Assembly: GCF_024227715.1 (NCBI RefSeq)
Contig: NZ_CP100448.1
Location: forward strand, 2,687,655-2,751,654
Source: Halomarina litorea
GTDB lineage: Archaea; Halobacteriota; Halobacteria; Halobacteriales; Haloarculaceae
Reading direction: 5' to 3'
Length of the DNA: 64,000 nt
Positions 10,444 to 18,404 of the stretch are shown piece after piece. The notes below the pieces were generated by a model that was not told the origin of the DNA, ran no database searches, and worked only from the letters and a program-made list of their open reading frames with translations. A program made the translations under genes and the position numbers. Numbering within the stretch: the first letter of the stretch is position 1; each line of letters opens with the position of its first letter.

Positions 10444-11262
10444 TTACTTCACCCCCTTTATTTGTGTCTGTCCTTGCCGTTCTTCCAAAATTTCCACTGT
10501 GAATCCGACATCCTGAAGCGTCTCCTGGAGTTGCGATGGCGTTGACCCGAAGTCTTCAATGGAGGCACCTTGGTCAGAATGATGAAGTTCGCAGTAGACC
10601 AGCCGACAGTCTGCGTCAGAGAGACGCTGTTTCATCCCGTCAATGACGAGCTGTTCGGCCCCCTCCACATCAATCTTCACGACTGATGGAGAGGAGACAT
10701 CAAGGGCATCACCACACTGTGTTTTAACTTCCTGCCCGTTGTTGTTGGTGTCAACACTTGCCCCGCCAAGGTTGCCGTCGGAGGCTGGGCTAAATCTTAT
10801 CGACCCATTGCTATCCCATAATGCCGATTCTACGATTTCGGCGTTAGCATCGTTCAGTCGGAAATTCTTCCGCATTCGACGAATGTTTTCTGGAAGGGGC
10901 TCAAACGCTATTGCGCTTCCAACGGGCGCTACCTCAACGAGACAAGAATATAGACCGAAGTTGGCGCCGACATCCCAGACAATATCATCTGGGCGTAGTT
11001 CGCGAACTAAATCTTGTGCTAGGTGCTGTTCTGCTTTTCTAAAGAAGGTATACGCCCTGTAGTCATGGCGGTCTCCTATATGAACTTGTATGGTGGTATT
11101 ATTAATTGATAGCGGCACGCTCCTCCTCTGGCGAAGATATCTGTAGTAGAGGTTATCGAATGTATCGTTCTGGTTAATCACGAATGACCGCACCTCATTG
11201 AGGAGGGCTCTGACCCCACCTTGCCGTGCGATATGCATTCCGTCCCATAATTTTGTTCCCAT
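10444..11262 (-). CDS. FkbM family SAM-dependent methyltransferase
   Basis: 272 residues. The SAM-binding motif I is IVWDVGANFGLYSCLV, followed by GSAIAFEPLPENIRRM (motif II) and SVVKIDVEGAEQLVIDGM, the IDVEG signature of FkbM methyltransferases. Members commonly O-methylate sugars or polyketides; as the last gene of the glycan island it probably caps a sugar by methylation, as in haloarchaeal N-glycans, but this is inferred from position. No membrane segment. Start at 11262 gives MGTKLWDGM and no upstream in-frame alternative. Confidence 0.85.
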   Translation of the reverse strand: MGTKLWDGMHIARQGGVRALLNEVRSFVINQNDTFDNLYYRYLRQRRSVPLSINNTTIQVHIGDRHDYRAYTFFRKAEQHLAQDLVRELRPDDIVWDVGANFGLYSCLVEVAPVGSAIAFEPLPENIRRMRKNFRLNDANAEIVESALWDSNGSIRFSPASDGNLGGASVDTNNNGQEVKTQCGDALDVSSPSVVKIDVEGAEQLVIDGMKQRLSDADCRLVYCELHHSDQGASIEDFGSTPSQLQETLQDVGFTVEILEERQGQTQIKGVK

Positions 11263-11775
11263 ACTTCAATCAGTCGGGCGGTACGCAATCAAGGTATCGC
11301 CAGTAGTAACATCGCTAAGGCAGCATGCTATACCGTTGTACCATTGGGCAGAATCAACCTGTACCCCTCATTGATGGTTTGGCTTTGACAGTGAGCAGCG
11401 AAAGAGAGAACCCTCTTAGCGAGTGTGAATCCACAGACTTCAGCTCATCTGTTGGTCTATCACTGATTAGGAACCCGACTCGCTAACAACCTTCGCGAAC
11501 TTACAGCGGAAGGGTACGCCTCTCAGAGGTAGACTTCCACTATAGATACAACAAGAGGTGATACTGATTCGTAACTGGGGGCGCATGCCTACTACGAGTA
11601 TAAACCTCTTCTCTCCTTAAGAGGGCAGTCTACACAACATCAGAGGGACAGACGTACAGCCATACGTTCCTTCGAATTGTACTGGTGGACATACGATTTG
11701 GTAGTAAACATCTCGAAGCTGCACACTAACCGGGCGAATCATAACTGGTGACCTCTAACAATCTAGTTCAGGAAC
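11263..11775. other. intergenic junction between glycan island and accessory region
   Basis: About 500 bp with no convincing gene. It contains a 9-bp inverted repeat, TTAGCGAGT at 11416-11424 and ACTCGCTAA at 11478-11486, with a 5-bp nested pair (ACAGA/TCTGT) between the arms. This marks the boundary where composition changes from AT-rich glycan genes to the decaying plasmid-like region. I looked for a tRNA as an integration target and did not find one. Confidence 0.4.
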
Positions 11776-12545
11776 TACCCCACGCCCTCGCCTGCAACCT
11801 CGCCGTTCGGACTTGATGACGTTGAGGAGGTCCTGTTCTCAGAGCAACTCCTAGACACGCCGCTCCGAGAGCAAATCCAAATCGACCTCAGTCGCGACGG
11901 AATTATACGCCTCGTAGATCCGTTCGGTCGTGAACGCCTCTCCGTCCTCTCGCTCGGTGAAGAGCGTGAGCGCGAAGAGGATCGCTTTTGCCTGTGCTGG
12001 TGCGCCCTCAATCAGCTCGCTGAATCGATCCATCTCCGCCTTCTCTTTGCCGGCATGAACGTGGGCTTCTGTCACCGACGCTGCGTTCTCCCGTTTCGCG
12101 ATTCGCCCCCCGTTTCGAAGGATATCAATCGCTTTCCGTGCGTCGCCGTGTTCCTGTGCGGCCAGCGCTGCGGTTAGTTCGATGACGCCGTCTTCGAGGA
12201 CGCCGTCCCGAAACGCGTCACGGCGTTTGTCGAGGATCTCGGTCAACTGAGTGGCGTCGTACGGTGGGAAAACGAGTTCGTCGCGAGCGAGGCTGGATTT
12301 CACGCGTTCGGAGAGGTTCTCCGGGAAGTCGATTTTGTTCGAGATGCCGATGATGCCGATGTTCGACTCGGTGAGACTTCTGTTCTCACCAGCACGAGAG
12401 AGCTTTCGGAGGACCTCGTCGTCTTGCAGCATATCGATCTCGTCGAGGATTACGAGCGCAACGTCGACACGGGTATCGACGACGCGCCACAGTCGCTTGT
12501 AGTACTCGGAGGTTTCCAGCCCTCGATCCGAACGCTCAATTGGAT
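11776..12545 (-). pseudogene. Orc1/Cdc6 replication initiator remnant 1
   Basis: Archaeal Orc1/Cdc6 (AAA+ plus winged helix) relic. One frame can be read from ERSDRGLETSEYYKRL through Walker B (VILDEIDML), sensor 1 (GIIGISN), the VFPPYDATQL lid region and GDARKAIDILRNGG, into the winged helix. There it is broken by two in-frame stops, TAG at 11851-11853 and TGA at 11839-11841; past them the frame continues with winged-helix-like EQDLLNVI, so these are nonsense mutations rather than a natural end. The Walker A half is missing; a tnpB remnant begins about 80 bp upstream and may have removed it. Confidence 0.8.
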
Positions 12546-12622
12546 TAGAGTGTGGTTGTCTCGGTTGAGGTCAGCAAATAGAGAATACGCTCGTGTCCGA
12601 AAGCACCTCCCTCGCGAGTGAC

Positions 12623-13840
12623 TTACTGCTCGCTCGATTCCGGAATTCGAACGGGCATTCCTGCTTCGAGGACACGCTTTGCATCCACGACGGTGGACAC
12701 AGGGAGCACAGTCTCCACAGACGTTCCTTCGGGACAGCCCATCCCTAGTTCGCTGATTCCCCGCTGGAGGATGTTGTACGCCGCGTTCACATCTCAATCC
12801 GCTTCGAACCCACAGACCGGACGTGAATGCTCGCGGACCCAGAGTGGCTTTGCAGTCGACACACCACAGGCAGCACACTCCGTGGTCGTCCCTGCCGGGT
12901 TGACAGCGACGAAGTGTGTGCCCTCACGCTCGCATTTGTACTCCAGCATTCGACGGAACGTACCCCAGGCGGCGGATTAGCGGTTGCGGCTGTTCCCTGG
13001 GCGTTCAATCAGACGCTTGGTCGCGAAATCCTCGACAACGACGAGGTCGTATTCCCGGGCGTAGCACGCCGAGAGCTTGTGGAGGAAATCCCGGCGCTTC
13101 CGACGAATGTCGGCGTGTCGACGAGCGACTTTCCGACGTTGCTGTTCGTAGTTCGCCGAACCCTTCTCCTTCCGCGAGAGGACGCGCTGTTCGTACTCCA
13201 GTCGATCGCGCTCCTCAGAGAGATCGAGCGACCGAACCGCGACGCCGTCGGTGTCGTGAGTATACTTGAGAATGCCCACGTCGATACCGACGACGTCTGT
13301 CGGCTGCGCTGGCTTCTCAGGTGGCTCCTCGGATGTCTCGACGCTCAACGATGCATACCAGTTGCCCGTTGCCTCGCGCTTGACGATGACTTCCTTGATC
13401 GTAGCATCGTCCGGAATATCGCGATGGTACACCAGCGGAATCGCACCGATCTTTGACAGCCACAGCCGCGTCTGTTCATCCCCGTGCCTGAGTTCGAAGC
13501 CCGACTGGCTGTAGGTGAACGACCGATAGGAGTCCGTCCCGCGTCACTGGAGCTTCCCGACCTTGTATCCACGTTCCTTCTTCGCTCGGAGCGTCGACAA
13601 GTTGTCGTACAGTCGCTGGACGACTTTCTGGAGGACCTTCGAGTGGATGTCCTGCAGCTCGGTCCATTCCCCTTTGAGGGCCGGTAACTGACGCTGCTCG
13701 GAGTACGCAGACGTCCTGTCGGTGCGGGTGAGTCGGTGAAGGAAGTGGTTGTACACCTGCCGGCAGATGTCGACAGTCCACGCTAGTCGCTCACGAAGAC
13801 TTGAGGATGGGTTCAGCCGATATCTGAATCTGTAGTACAT
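12623..13840 (-). pseudogene. tnpB: IS1341-type tnpB (IS605 OrfB) remnant, three in-frame stops
   Basis: Full-length tnpB homology in one unbroken frame: MYYRFRYRLNPSSSLRERL at the N-terminus, VVGIDVGILKYT (RuvC-I), LVVVEDFATKRL (RuvC-II with the acidic pair), then a zinc-ribbon region starting TTECAACG. Three nonsense codons interrupt it: TGA at 13544-13546, TAA at 12977-12979 and TGA at 12794-12796. The second zinc-ribbon pair is also damaged (RPVCGF where CPxCGF is usual). No frameshift was needed to join the pieces. No tnpA is nearby. It cannot make a full protein unless stops are read through. Confidence 0.85.
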
Positions 13841-13911
13841 GGGTATGAGCTATCGACTACGGTGGTTACCCAGTGGTCCGAACTGTGTCGTATCCACCGA
13901 GTGTCGGACCA

Positions 13912-14046
13912 TCACCGTTCAACCCGCCACTCGATAAAATCCGCACAGTCGTGCTCTTCGATACGCTCTTTGAGTCCGACCGCACCACACACCGGACACT
14001 CCTCGAGTTCAGGCCCAAGTGGGTGGTCGGGCGAACGCTCGCCCAT
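13912..14046 (-). CDS. small zinc-finger protein (CPVCG)
   Basis: 44-residue protein starting MGERSPDHPLG with one CPVCG motif and a later HDC, giving a possible CxxC...HxC zinc site. Its ATG overlaps the TAA of the upstream gene at 14046 in a TAATG junction, so the two are translationally coupled. The small CPxCG protein class is widespread in haloarchaea and largely without known function; regulatory or protein-binding roles are suspected for some. Confidence 0.6.
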   Translation of the reverse strand: MGERSPDHPLGPELEECPVCGAVGLKERIEEHDCADFIEWRVER

Positions 14047-14339
14047 TAGAGCCACCCGCGCGTCTGCGTGACGAACGCTTCCCACGCTGCGACAGTGCGA
14101 CCGTTCGCCGCGAGTTCTTCGACCCACTCGACGCGCCCGAACCGATCGGTGACGGTCACAGTACCGGTGGCTACATCGAAAGTGTGGACTGATCCCGTGC
14201 TGTCCAGTCCGAGCGTACGCGAGACGCTGTTCTCGAACGCTTCAGCCAGGCCGTCGTAGACGACTGCGTGGCGGGCGGTTTGGAGATTGCGGCACTGTGC
14301 TTCCGAAGGGTTTTCTAAATTGGTGACTTCTGTTGCCAT
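14046..14339 (-). CDS. small conserved haloarchaeal protein, function unknown
   Basis: 97-residue acidic protein, no membrane segment or signal peptide, no motif I recognise. Its stop overlaps the start of the downstream zinc-finger gene, forming a two-gene operon. It is transcribed divergently from the winged-helix regulator at 14533, with a shared region containing a CCATTAGT palindrome, so that regulator may control it. Confidence 0.55.
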   Translation of the reverse strand: MATEVTNLENPSEAQCRNLQTARHAVVYDGLAEAFENSVSRTLGLDSTGSVHTFDVATGTVTVTDRFGRVEWVEELAANGRTVAAWEAFVTQTRGWL

Positions 14340-14421
14340 GGGTTTGACCTTCGTGAAACCCGGCCTGGGTGTTCCAGCACCTGGGCGAATTACTACGCCC
14401 CAAGCGGCCAGTGTTTCACAT

Positions 14422-14501
14422 CCATTAGTTGCCCGGATTATGGATAAAGCTTCCCCATTAGTTGAGAGACTAATGGTTTATGTAGATAGCGAGCCCATTA
14501 G
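14422..14501. promoter_or_regulatory. CCATTAGT operator cluster in a divergent promoter region
   Basis: A perfect dyad, CCATTAGT-6 nt-ACTAATGG (14455-14476), lies between two single half-sites, CCATTAGTT at 14422-14430 and CCATTAG at 14495-14501. A TATA-like TTTATG follows the dyad at 14477. The cluster sits between the divergent genes at 14339 and 14533. The likely ligand is the winged-helix protein encoded at 14533 (inference). Confidence 0.55.
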
Positions 14502-14532
14502 CTGGATAAGGCATGGTAGATAAGAACACTAT

Positions 14533-14769
14533 ATGCCTGGAAAGGACCGAGACGAAGACAGCGGCCGGTACACAGACACCTACACCGCCGACGATATGCT
14601 CAACGCCATCCGCGATGAGGGCGGAACTGCCGGGACGACCGACGTTGCAAACGCCGTCGGATGCGCCCGCGACACGGCGTACAAGAAGCTTAAATCACTC
14701 GAAGAAAATGGTGCGGTCACCGGCCGGAAGATTGGTGGAACGATGGTCTGGACGATCGCAGAGAACTGA
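14533..14769 (+). CDS. small winged-helix transcriptional regulator
   Basis: 78 residues: a polar N-terminus, then a winged-helix fold (TADDMLNAI, GTTDVANAVGCARDTAYKKLK as helix-turn-helix, and a wing at AVTGRKIGGTMVWTI). The size fits a stand-alone wHTH repressor. An operator-like palindrome lies about 60-80 bp upstream, suggesting autoregulation. The HNH endonuclease gene follows on the same strand after 38 bp, so the two may be co-transcribed. Start ATG 14533 chosen because it begins the protein just before the polar leader; an ATG at 14513 is in another frame. Confidence 0.75.
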   Translation: MPGKDRDEDSGRYTDTYTADDMLNAIRDEGGTAGTTDVANAVGCARDTAYKKLKSLEENGAVTGRKIGGTMVWTIAEN

Positions 14770-14827
14770 GGACCCACTCGAAGAGCTTCGAGCGGTCGTC
14801 TGCGAGGGTGATGATGACAGCGGGTGA
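14770..14827 (+). pseudogene. orphan C-terminal tail of an HNH endonuclease paralog
   Basis: Directly after the wHTH stop, another frame encodes DPLEELRAVVCEGDDDSG and stops at 14827. This matches the C-terminus of the adjacent HNH nuclease (VLEELRAVVCDEEN), with LEELRAVVC identical but many third codon positions changed. It overlaps the first 20 bases of the intact HNH gene. It looks like the last remnant of a tandem HNH copy. Confidence 0.5.
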
Positions 14828-15347
14828 AGCCAGTTCCAACTGTCCGACCTGTGGGCGCGACGACTTCGCGTCCGAGCGTGCGATGAAGTCCCACCACGCC
14901 AGAATGCACGGGGAGAGTCTCGTCGAACTCGTCGAAAAGGAATTCGACTGCCGGTGGTGTGAGGAGTCGTTCTCGCGAGAACTCAGAGAAGCCGAACAAC
15001 GGGAGTTCTGCTCCCGTTCGTGTGCTGCGAAGGCGTCACACGAACAGCGAGACGAACACACGTACTCACTGTCGTCGGACGCTCGCGAGCGAGTGCTAGA
15101 ACGCGATGGACACACCTGTCAGCGGTGTGGCTGCGATGTCGAAGGTGGACATCGTGAGTCCAACCAGTCAGCAGAAGTCCATCACCTCATCCCGCGGAGT
15201 GCCGGCGGGCCGGACGCCAATCAAAACCTCGTGACGCTGTGCTGGCTCTGCCATCAGAAAGCCCATTGGGACATGGGCGATCTCCACGAGACAGCGCCGT
15301 CGGTGCTCGAGGAACTCCGTGCCGTCGTGTGTGATGAGGAGAACTGA
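14808..15347 (+). CDS. HNH endonuclease with N-terminal zinc fingers
   Basis: 179 residues in three parts: a C2H2-like finger (CPTCGRDDFASERAMKSHH, residues ~12-33), a second cysteine pair set (CRWC and CSRSC, ~48-70) and the HNH domain (CQRCG, then VHHLIPRSAGG, LVTLCWLCHQKAH, ~105-155) with paired cysteines around the catalytic histidines. Nicking or double-strand cleavage is expected; fingers may target DNA. Starts at a run of three ATG codons; the first is used here. It lies behind a small winged-helix gene. A free-standing HNH in a mobile region could be a homing, defence or plasmid-processing nuclease; the sequence does not decide. Confidence 0.82.
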   Translation: MMMTAGEASSNCPTCGRDDFASERAMKSHHARMHGESLVELVEKEFDCRWCEESFSRELREAEQREFCSRSCAAKASHEQRDEHTYSLSSDARERVLERDGHTCQRCGCDVEGGHRESNQSAEVHHLIPRSAGGPDANQNLVTLCWLCHQKAHWDMGDLHETAPSVLEELRAVVCDEEN

Positions 15348-15507
15348 CGACAGGTCTATCGCCGCATGCGGACAGCCGTATACGAAGACGACGAACAGCT
15401 AGCGGGCTCGAGCGGGGACTTGACTCAGAGCGGCATCCGGCATTCGCAGCACGAATGGCGGAACCGATAGATGGCTACCGTCTCGGTACGACAAATCAGA
15501 AAAGCGC

Positions 15508-16290
15508 TCAAATAGACCCGTTCCGTCTCGCAGTTTCTCGAAGGTGCTCGAGTAGCTCATCGACACGCAGCACGTCCTCGAGTGCCGCGATCGCACTCAC
15601 AAGGGGAACGTCGAGTTCGTAGCGGTAGTAGTTCCCCCGCGAGCCACTTCGGTTCTCGTTTGCGGTCAGGATACCGAGCATGCGAAGATCCGAGAGGTGA
15701 TTGTGGATAGCCCGCTGGCCCAGCGGCTGGACACTGGAGACCTCACAGATCGTCGTGTACTCGTCGTAGATATCACGAGTACCGGCTTGGCGTCGCATCC
15801 GACGCCGCCCGTGATACGACCGCCAGCAAGGTGTAGTGACCGTTCACAGTGAGCTGGCGCATTCCTTCCTCGACACGCTCCTGTTCGAGTTGGTCCTGTG
15901 CGTCCTCGACGTGCGCTTCGGTGATCGCGTCGGCGTCGGTGTTCTCGGCGTTCTCGCCTGCCAACCGGAGGATGTCGAGTGCCTGCCGTGCACTCCCTCT
16001 GTCGCGGCCTGCCAACGCCGCACAGAGGCTGAGGACACTGCTCTCGACGGCGCCGTCGGCAAAGGCCACCGTAGCCCGGGACTCGAGGATGTTCTGGAGC
16101 TCGACGGCGTCGTACGGTGGGAAGTGCAGTTCCCGCTCACAGAGCGTGTCCTGAACGCGTGGGTCGAGCCGGTCGCGGAACGTGAAGTCGTTCGAGATAC
16201 CGATGACGCCGACGTTCGTCTCCTGGAGTTTGCCGTTCGATCGCGCACGGGGACATTCGTAGAGGAGTTCGTCACTTCTTCGGCACCTTC
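15508..16290 (-). pseudogene. Orc1/Cdc6 remnant 2, frameshifted
   Basis: Second Orc1/Cdc6 relic. The frame from about 16290 reads DELLYECPRARSNGKL, NVGVIGISNDFTFRDRL (sensor 1), LHFPPYDAVELQNIL and GSARQALDILRLAGE, then shifts frame between 15773 and 15805. The continuation 15508-15798 supplies the winged helix (RDIYDEYTTICE, LGQRAIHNHLSDLRMLGIL) and the C-terminus. The 5' part including Walker A and Walker B is absent. It is closest in motif content to the next copy at 16757, suggesting duplication. Confidence 0.78.
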
Positions 16291-16542
16291 GATAGCATTG
16301 TGTTCAGTACCCTGCTGGAACGAACCTGGCTTCGCACAGTCCCGATACAACCACGCCGTACACTACCGTAGGTAGAACTAATGCTAGTGACCAAACAGTT
16401 CACCTTGGCCGCGAATCTACCATGCTTCTGTGTATAACCGCTGGGTCCGGTTTTCTCTCCCTTGGGGGTTGTAGAGTAGAGGGTCACGATCGGGGGGTTC
16501 GACTGACGCATTTCCTGAATCAGCGACCCTTAAAAATACGGA

Positions 16543-16748
16543 CAGTACCATTCGTATGCTCCGAGTGGCCATAGACGAGCGCCACATAGTTCAGACCAAG
16601 ACAGAGAGCATAGTTCGCATGCTCTCGAACGCAAACACGTACCGACCAGTGGAGTCAGCACGAAGAATAGAGAGTACAGTTCGTATGCTCGAATGCTTCG
16701 GAAAGAAAGAGGTGAGTCATCGAGGGGGAGAGTACATTTCGTATGCTC
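16543..16748. repeat. four 19-bp dyad repeats, consensus GAGTACAGTTCGTATGCTC
   Basis: Copies at 16543-16561, 16606-16624, 16672-16690 and 16730-16748, starting 63, 66 and 58 bp apart. The second is a perfect inverted repeat (GAGCAT-7 nt-ATGCTC); the others keep the right half GTATGCTC and a weaker left half. The array starts after the remnant Orc copy 2 and ends 8 bp before the stop codon of Orc copy 3. Iteron-like sites or operators for a DNA-binding protein are possible. Confidence 0.7.
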
Positions 16749-16756
16749 TGGTCGCC

Positions 16757-17674
16757 CTACCGCTCCGCCTCTGGATGCGCTTCGGCTTGGATTTCCTCGC
16801 GTGTCTCGATAATTACGCTCGGGTCGATATCGAGCTCGTAGTCGTAGTACTGCCCTCCACGCAATCCATAGTTGTGGTCGGTACGACGCAGGAAGCCAAG
16901 CATATGGAGATCAGCGAGATGGTCCTGAACGCTTTTCAACGTAGAAAGGGGGTCGTATCCCCACATTTTCGCCACGTCTCGATACGCGGCCTGAATCTCC
17001 TTCGACCGAGCAGGGGTATCCCCGTTTGCTTCGAGTCTCGCCAGCGTCTCAAGGATGAACTGCGCGTGCGTCGTCTGATCTCGAATGCGGTTGCTCAAGC
17101 GACCCCGTTGGACGAGGTCCTGTGCATCGATAATATGGTCGTCAACGACACACTCGTCGCCCTGTTTTTCGGCGACTTCGGCTCCCACCCGCAAGAGATC
17201 GATCGCCTGCCGGGCGTTGCCCATGTCTTGTGCTGCTTTCGCGCTTGCACACGTGATCGCTGAGTCGTCATATGCGTCGTCAGCGAACGCTTGCTCGGCC
17301 CGGTACCGGAGGATGGTCTGGAGCTCCTCGGCGTTGTAGGGTGAAAACGAGATTTCCGATTCCATCAGTGTGTCCTTGACCTTCGCGGAGAGTGTGTCAC
17401 GGAACGTGTAGCTGTTGCTGATACCGATGACACCGACCTGGGAGTCGGTGATATGGCCGATCGACCGTGCTCGTGGGAGCTCGTAGAGTAGCGTATTGGA
17501 GTCGTCGATATGATCGATTTCATCGAACACCAGCAGATGGGTTCCGCCAACCCGGTCGAGGTGTTTGTAGAGTTCCTCAAACGCATCACTTGTGCCGAGC
17601 CCTCGCTTGGGGAACTCGCTCGTCGAAACAGCCCCGGTCGGACACGACTGATATTGAGTGAACGGTCCGTTCAA
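16757..17674 (-). CDS. Orc1/Cdc6-like protein lacking the Walker A part
   Basis: 305 residues, against about 400 for complete haloarchaeal Orc1/Cdc6. It has Walker B (LLVFDEIDHI), sensor 1 (GVIGISNSYTF), the FSPYNAEEL lid region, GNARQAIDLLRVGAE (sensor 2 arginine region) and a full winged helix to ELDIDPSVIIETREE. The Walker A P-loop is missing; the first ~15 residues are unrelated-looking. The frame is otherwise intact, unlike the other three copies. Either a truncated non-functional initiator or a DNA-binding protein without ATP loading. A dyad GAACGG-T-CCGTTC (17660-17672) lies over the proposed start. Confidence 0.75.
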   Translation of the reverse strand: MNGPFTQYQSCPTGAVSTSEFPKRGLGTSDAFEELYKHLDRVGGTHLLVFDEIDHIDDSNTLLYELPRARSIGHITDSQVGVIGISNSYTFRDTLSAKVKDTLMESEISFSPYNAEELQTILRYRAEQAFADDAYDDSAITCASAKAAQDMGNARQAIDLLRVGAEVAEKQGDECVVDDHIIDAQDLVQRGRLSNRIRDQTTHAQFILETLARLEANGDTPARSKEIQAAYRDVAKMWGYDPLSTLKSVQDHLADLHMLGFLRRTDHNYGLRGGQYYDYELDIDPSVIIETREEIQAEAHPEAER

Positions 17675-17739
17675 ACCCCCACATCTCTCACGTCGAGTGT
17701 ATCGGGTACGTGTTCGAAAGAGCCACGTTCGCTTACTGA

Positions 17740-18333
17740 GTTAACCAACGAGCCGGCGACACGTCTCCCGTGTGTTGGTTAACGCGTGGTAGTCGCATCA
17801 ACTCGGAGCGAAGCAGCCGTCACCCATCCGAAAGCGTGGCAGAACGCTAACCGTCTTCGATACCCAGTCAGTGTGTCGAGAGCGCGTTTCTGGAGAAACT
17901 GAGTTCAGTCGAAAGTCGCCCAAATCGGCGTCTGCAGTCCGTCACGGGAGACCTTACAGTGGAAGTCCACGTTCGGGAAAAGCGCACACTGCGTCGCAAA
18001 CAGGGGAGAAGCGACCCAGTAGCTGGATCGGACTAATTCTCGACGGTCCGTTGCGAGCGCACTACAAACGTTCGACCAACAATTGACACGGGAATCCATA
18101 ACCAACGGGGGGGGAGGAGTCCCCCCTCGCGAGTGTAGATGTGCCGATTTCGGCTGCAGCTATCCGTCTACCTCTATATCAGCAACTGATTTGCTAACGA
18201 CTATCTTCGCGAATGATCGAGGAGCGATTCAGAACGCTTCTTGGGGCACTTGGGCGATTCAGCCACAAATTCCAGTTGGGGGATCTGCCCCGTTAACCAA
18301 CAATAGGGCGAATCTGAGGCGGTCTGTTGGTTA
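17740..18333. other. candidate replication origin with paired TAACCAAC sites
   Basis: The 730-bp space between Orc copies 3 and 4 contains GTTAACCAAC (17740-17749) facing GTTGGTTAAC (17774-17783), and TAACCAAC (18294-18301) facing GTTGGTTA (18326-18333). Both pairs have exactly 24 nt between the arms although the spacers are unrelated. A further TAACCAAC at 18099-18106 runs directly into a tract of eight Gs, and ACCAAC occurs at 18075-18080. Site-plus-G-tract layout recalls haloarchaeal origin recognition boxes, and haloarchaeal origins typically adjoin orc genes. No function is proven. Confidence 0.5.
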
Positions 18334-18404
18334 CTACGGAGACCTGTAGCCGCTCGAGGCGAGAGCAGTGCGATACGCTACTCGAAACGCGAACAGCCGG
18401 CCGT

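Noticed and set aside
16543-16748. CRISPR array
   Set aside because: Only four copies, the repeats are short and imperfect, spacers of 39-47 bp, and no cas genes.
16556-17263. 235-residue plus-strand frame over the dyad repeats and Orc copy 3
   Set aside because: It runs opposite the clear Orc motifs and its N-terminus is just the translated repeats.
18107-18127. G-tract and C-tract hairpin as a transcription terminator
   Set aside because: Archaeal terminators are T-rich; here no T run follows, and no gene ends just upstream. The G tract is better seen as part of the origin-like site.
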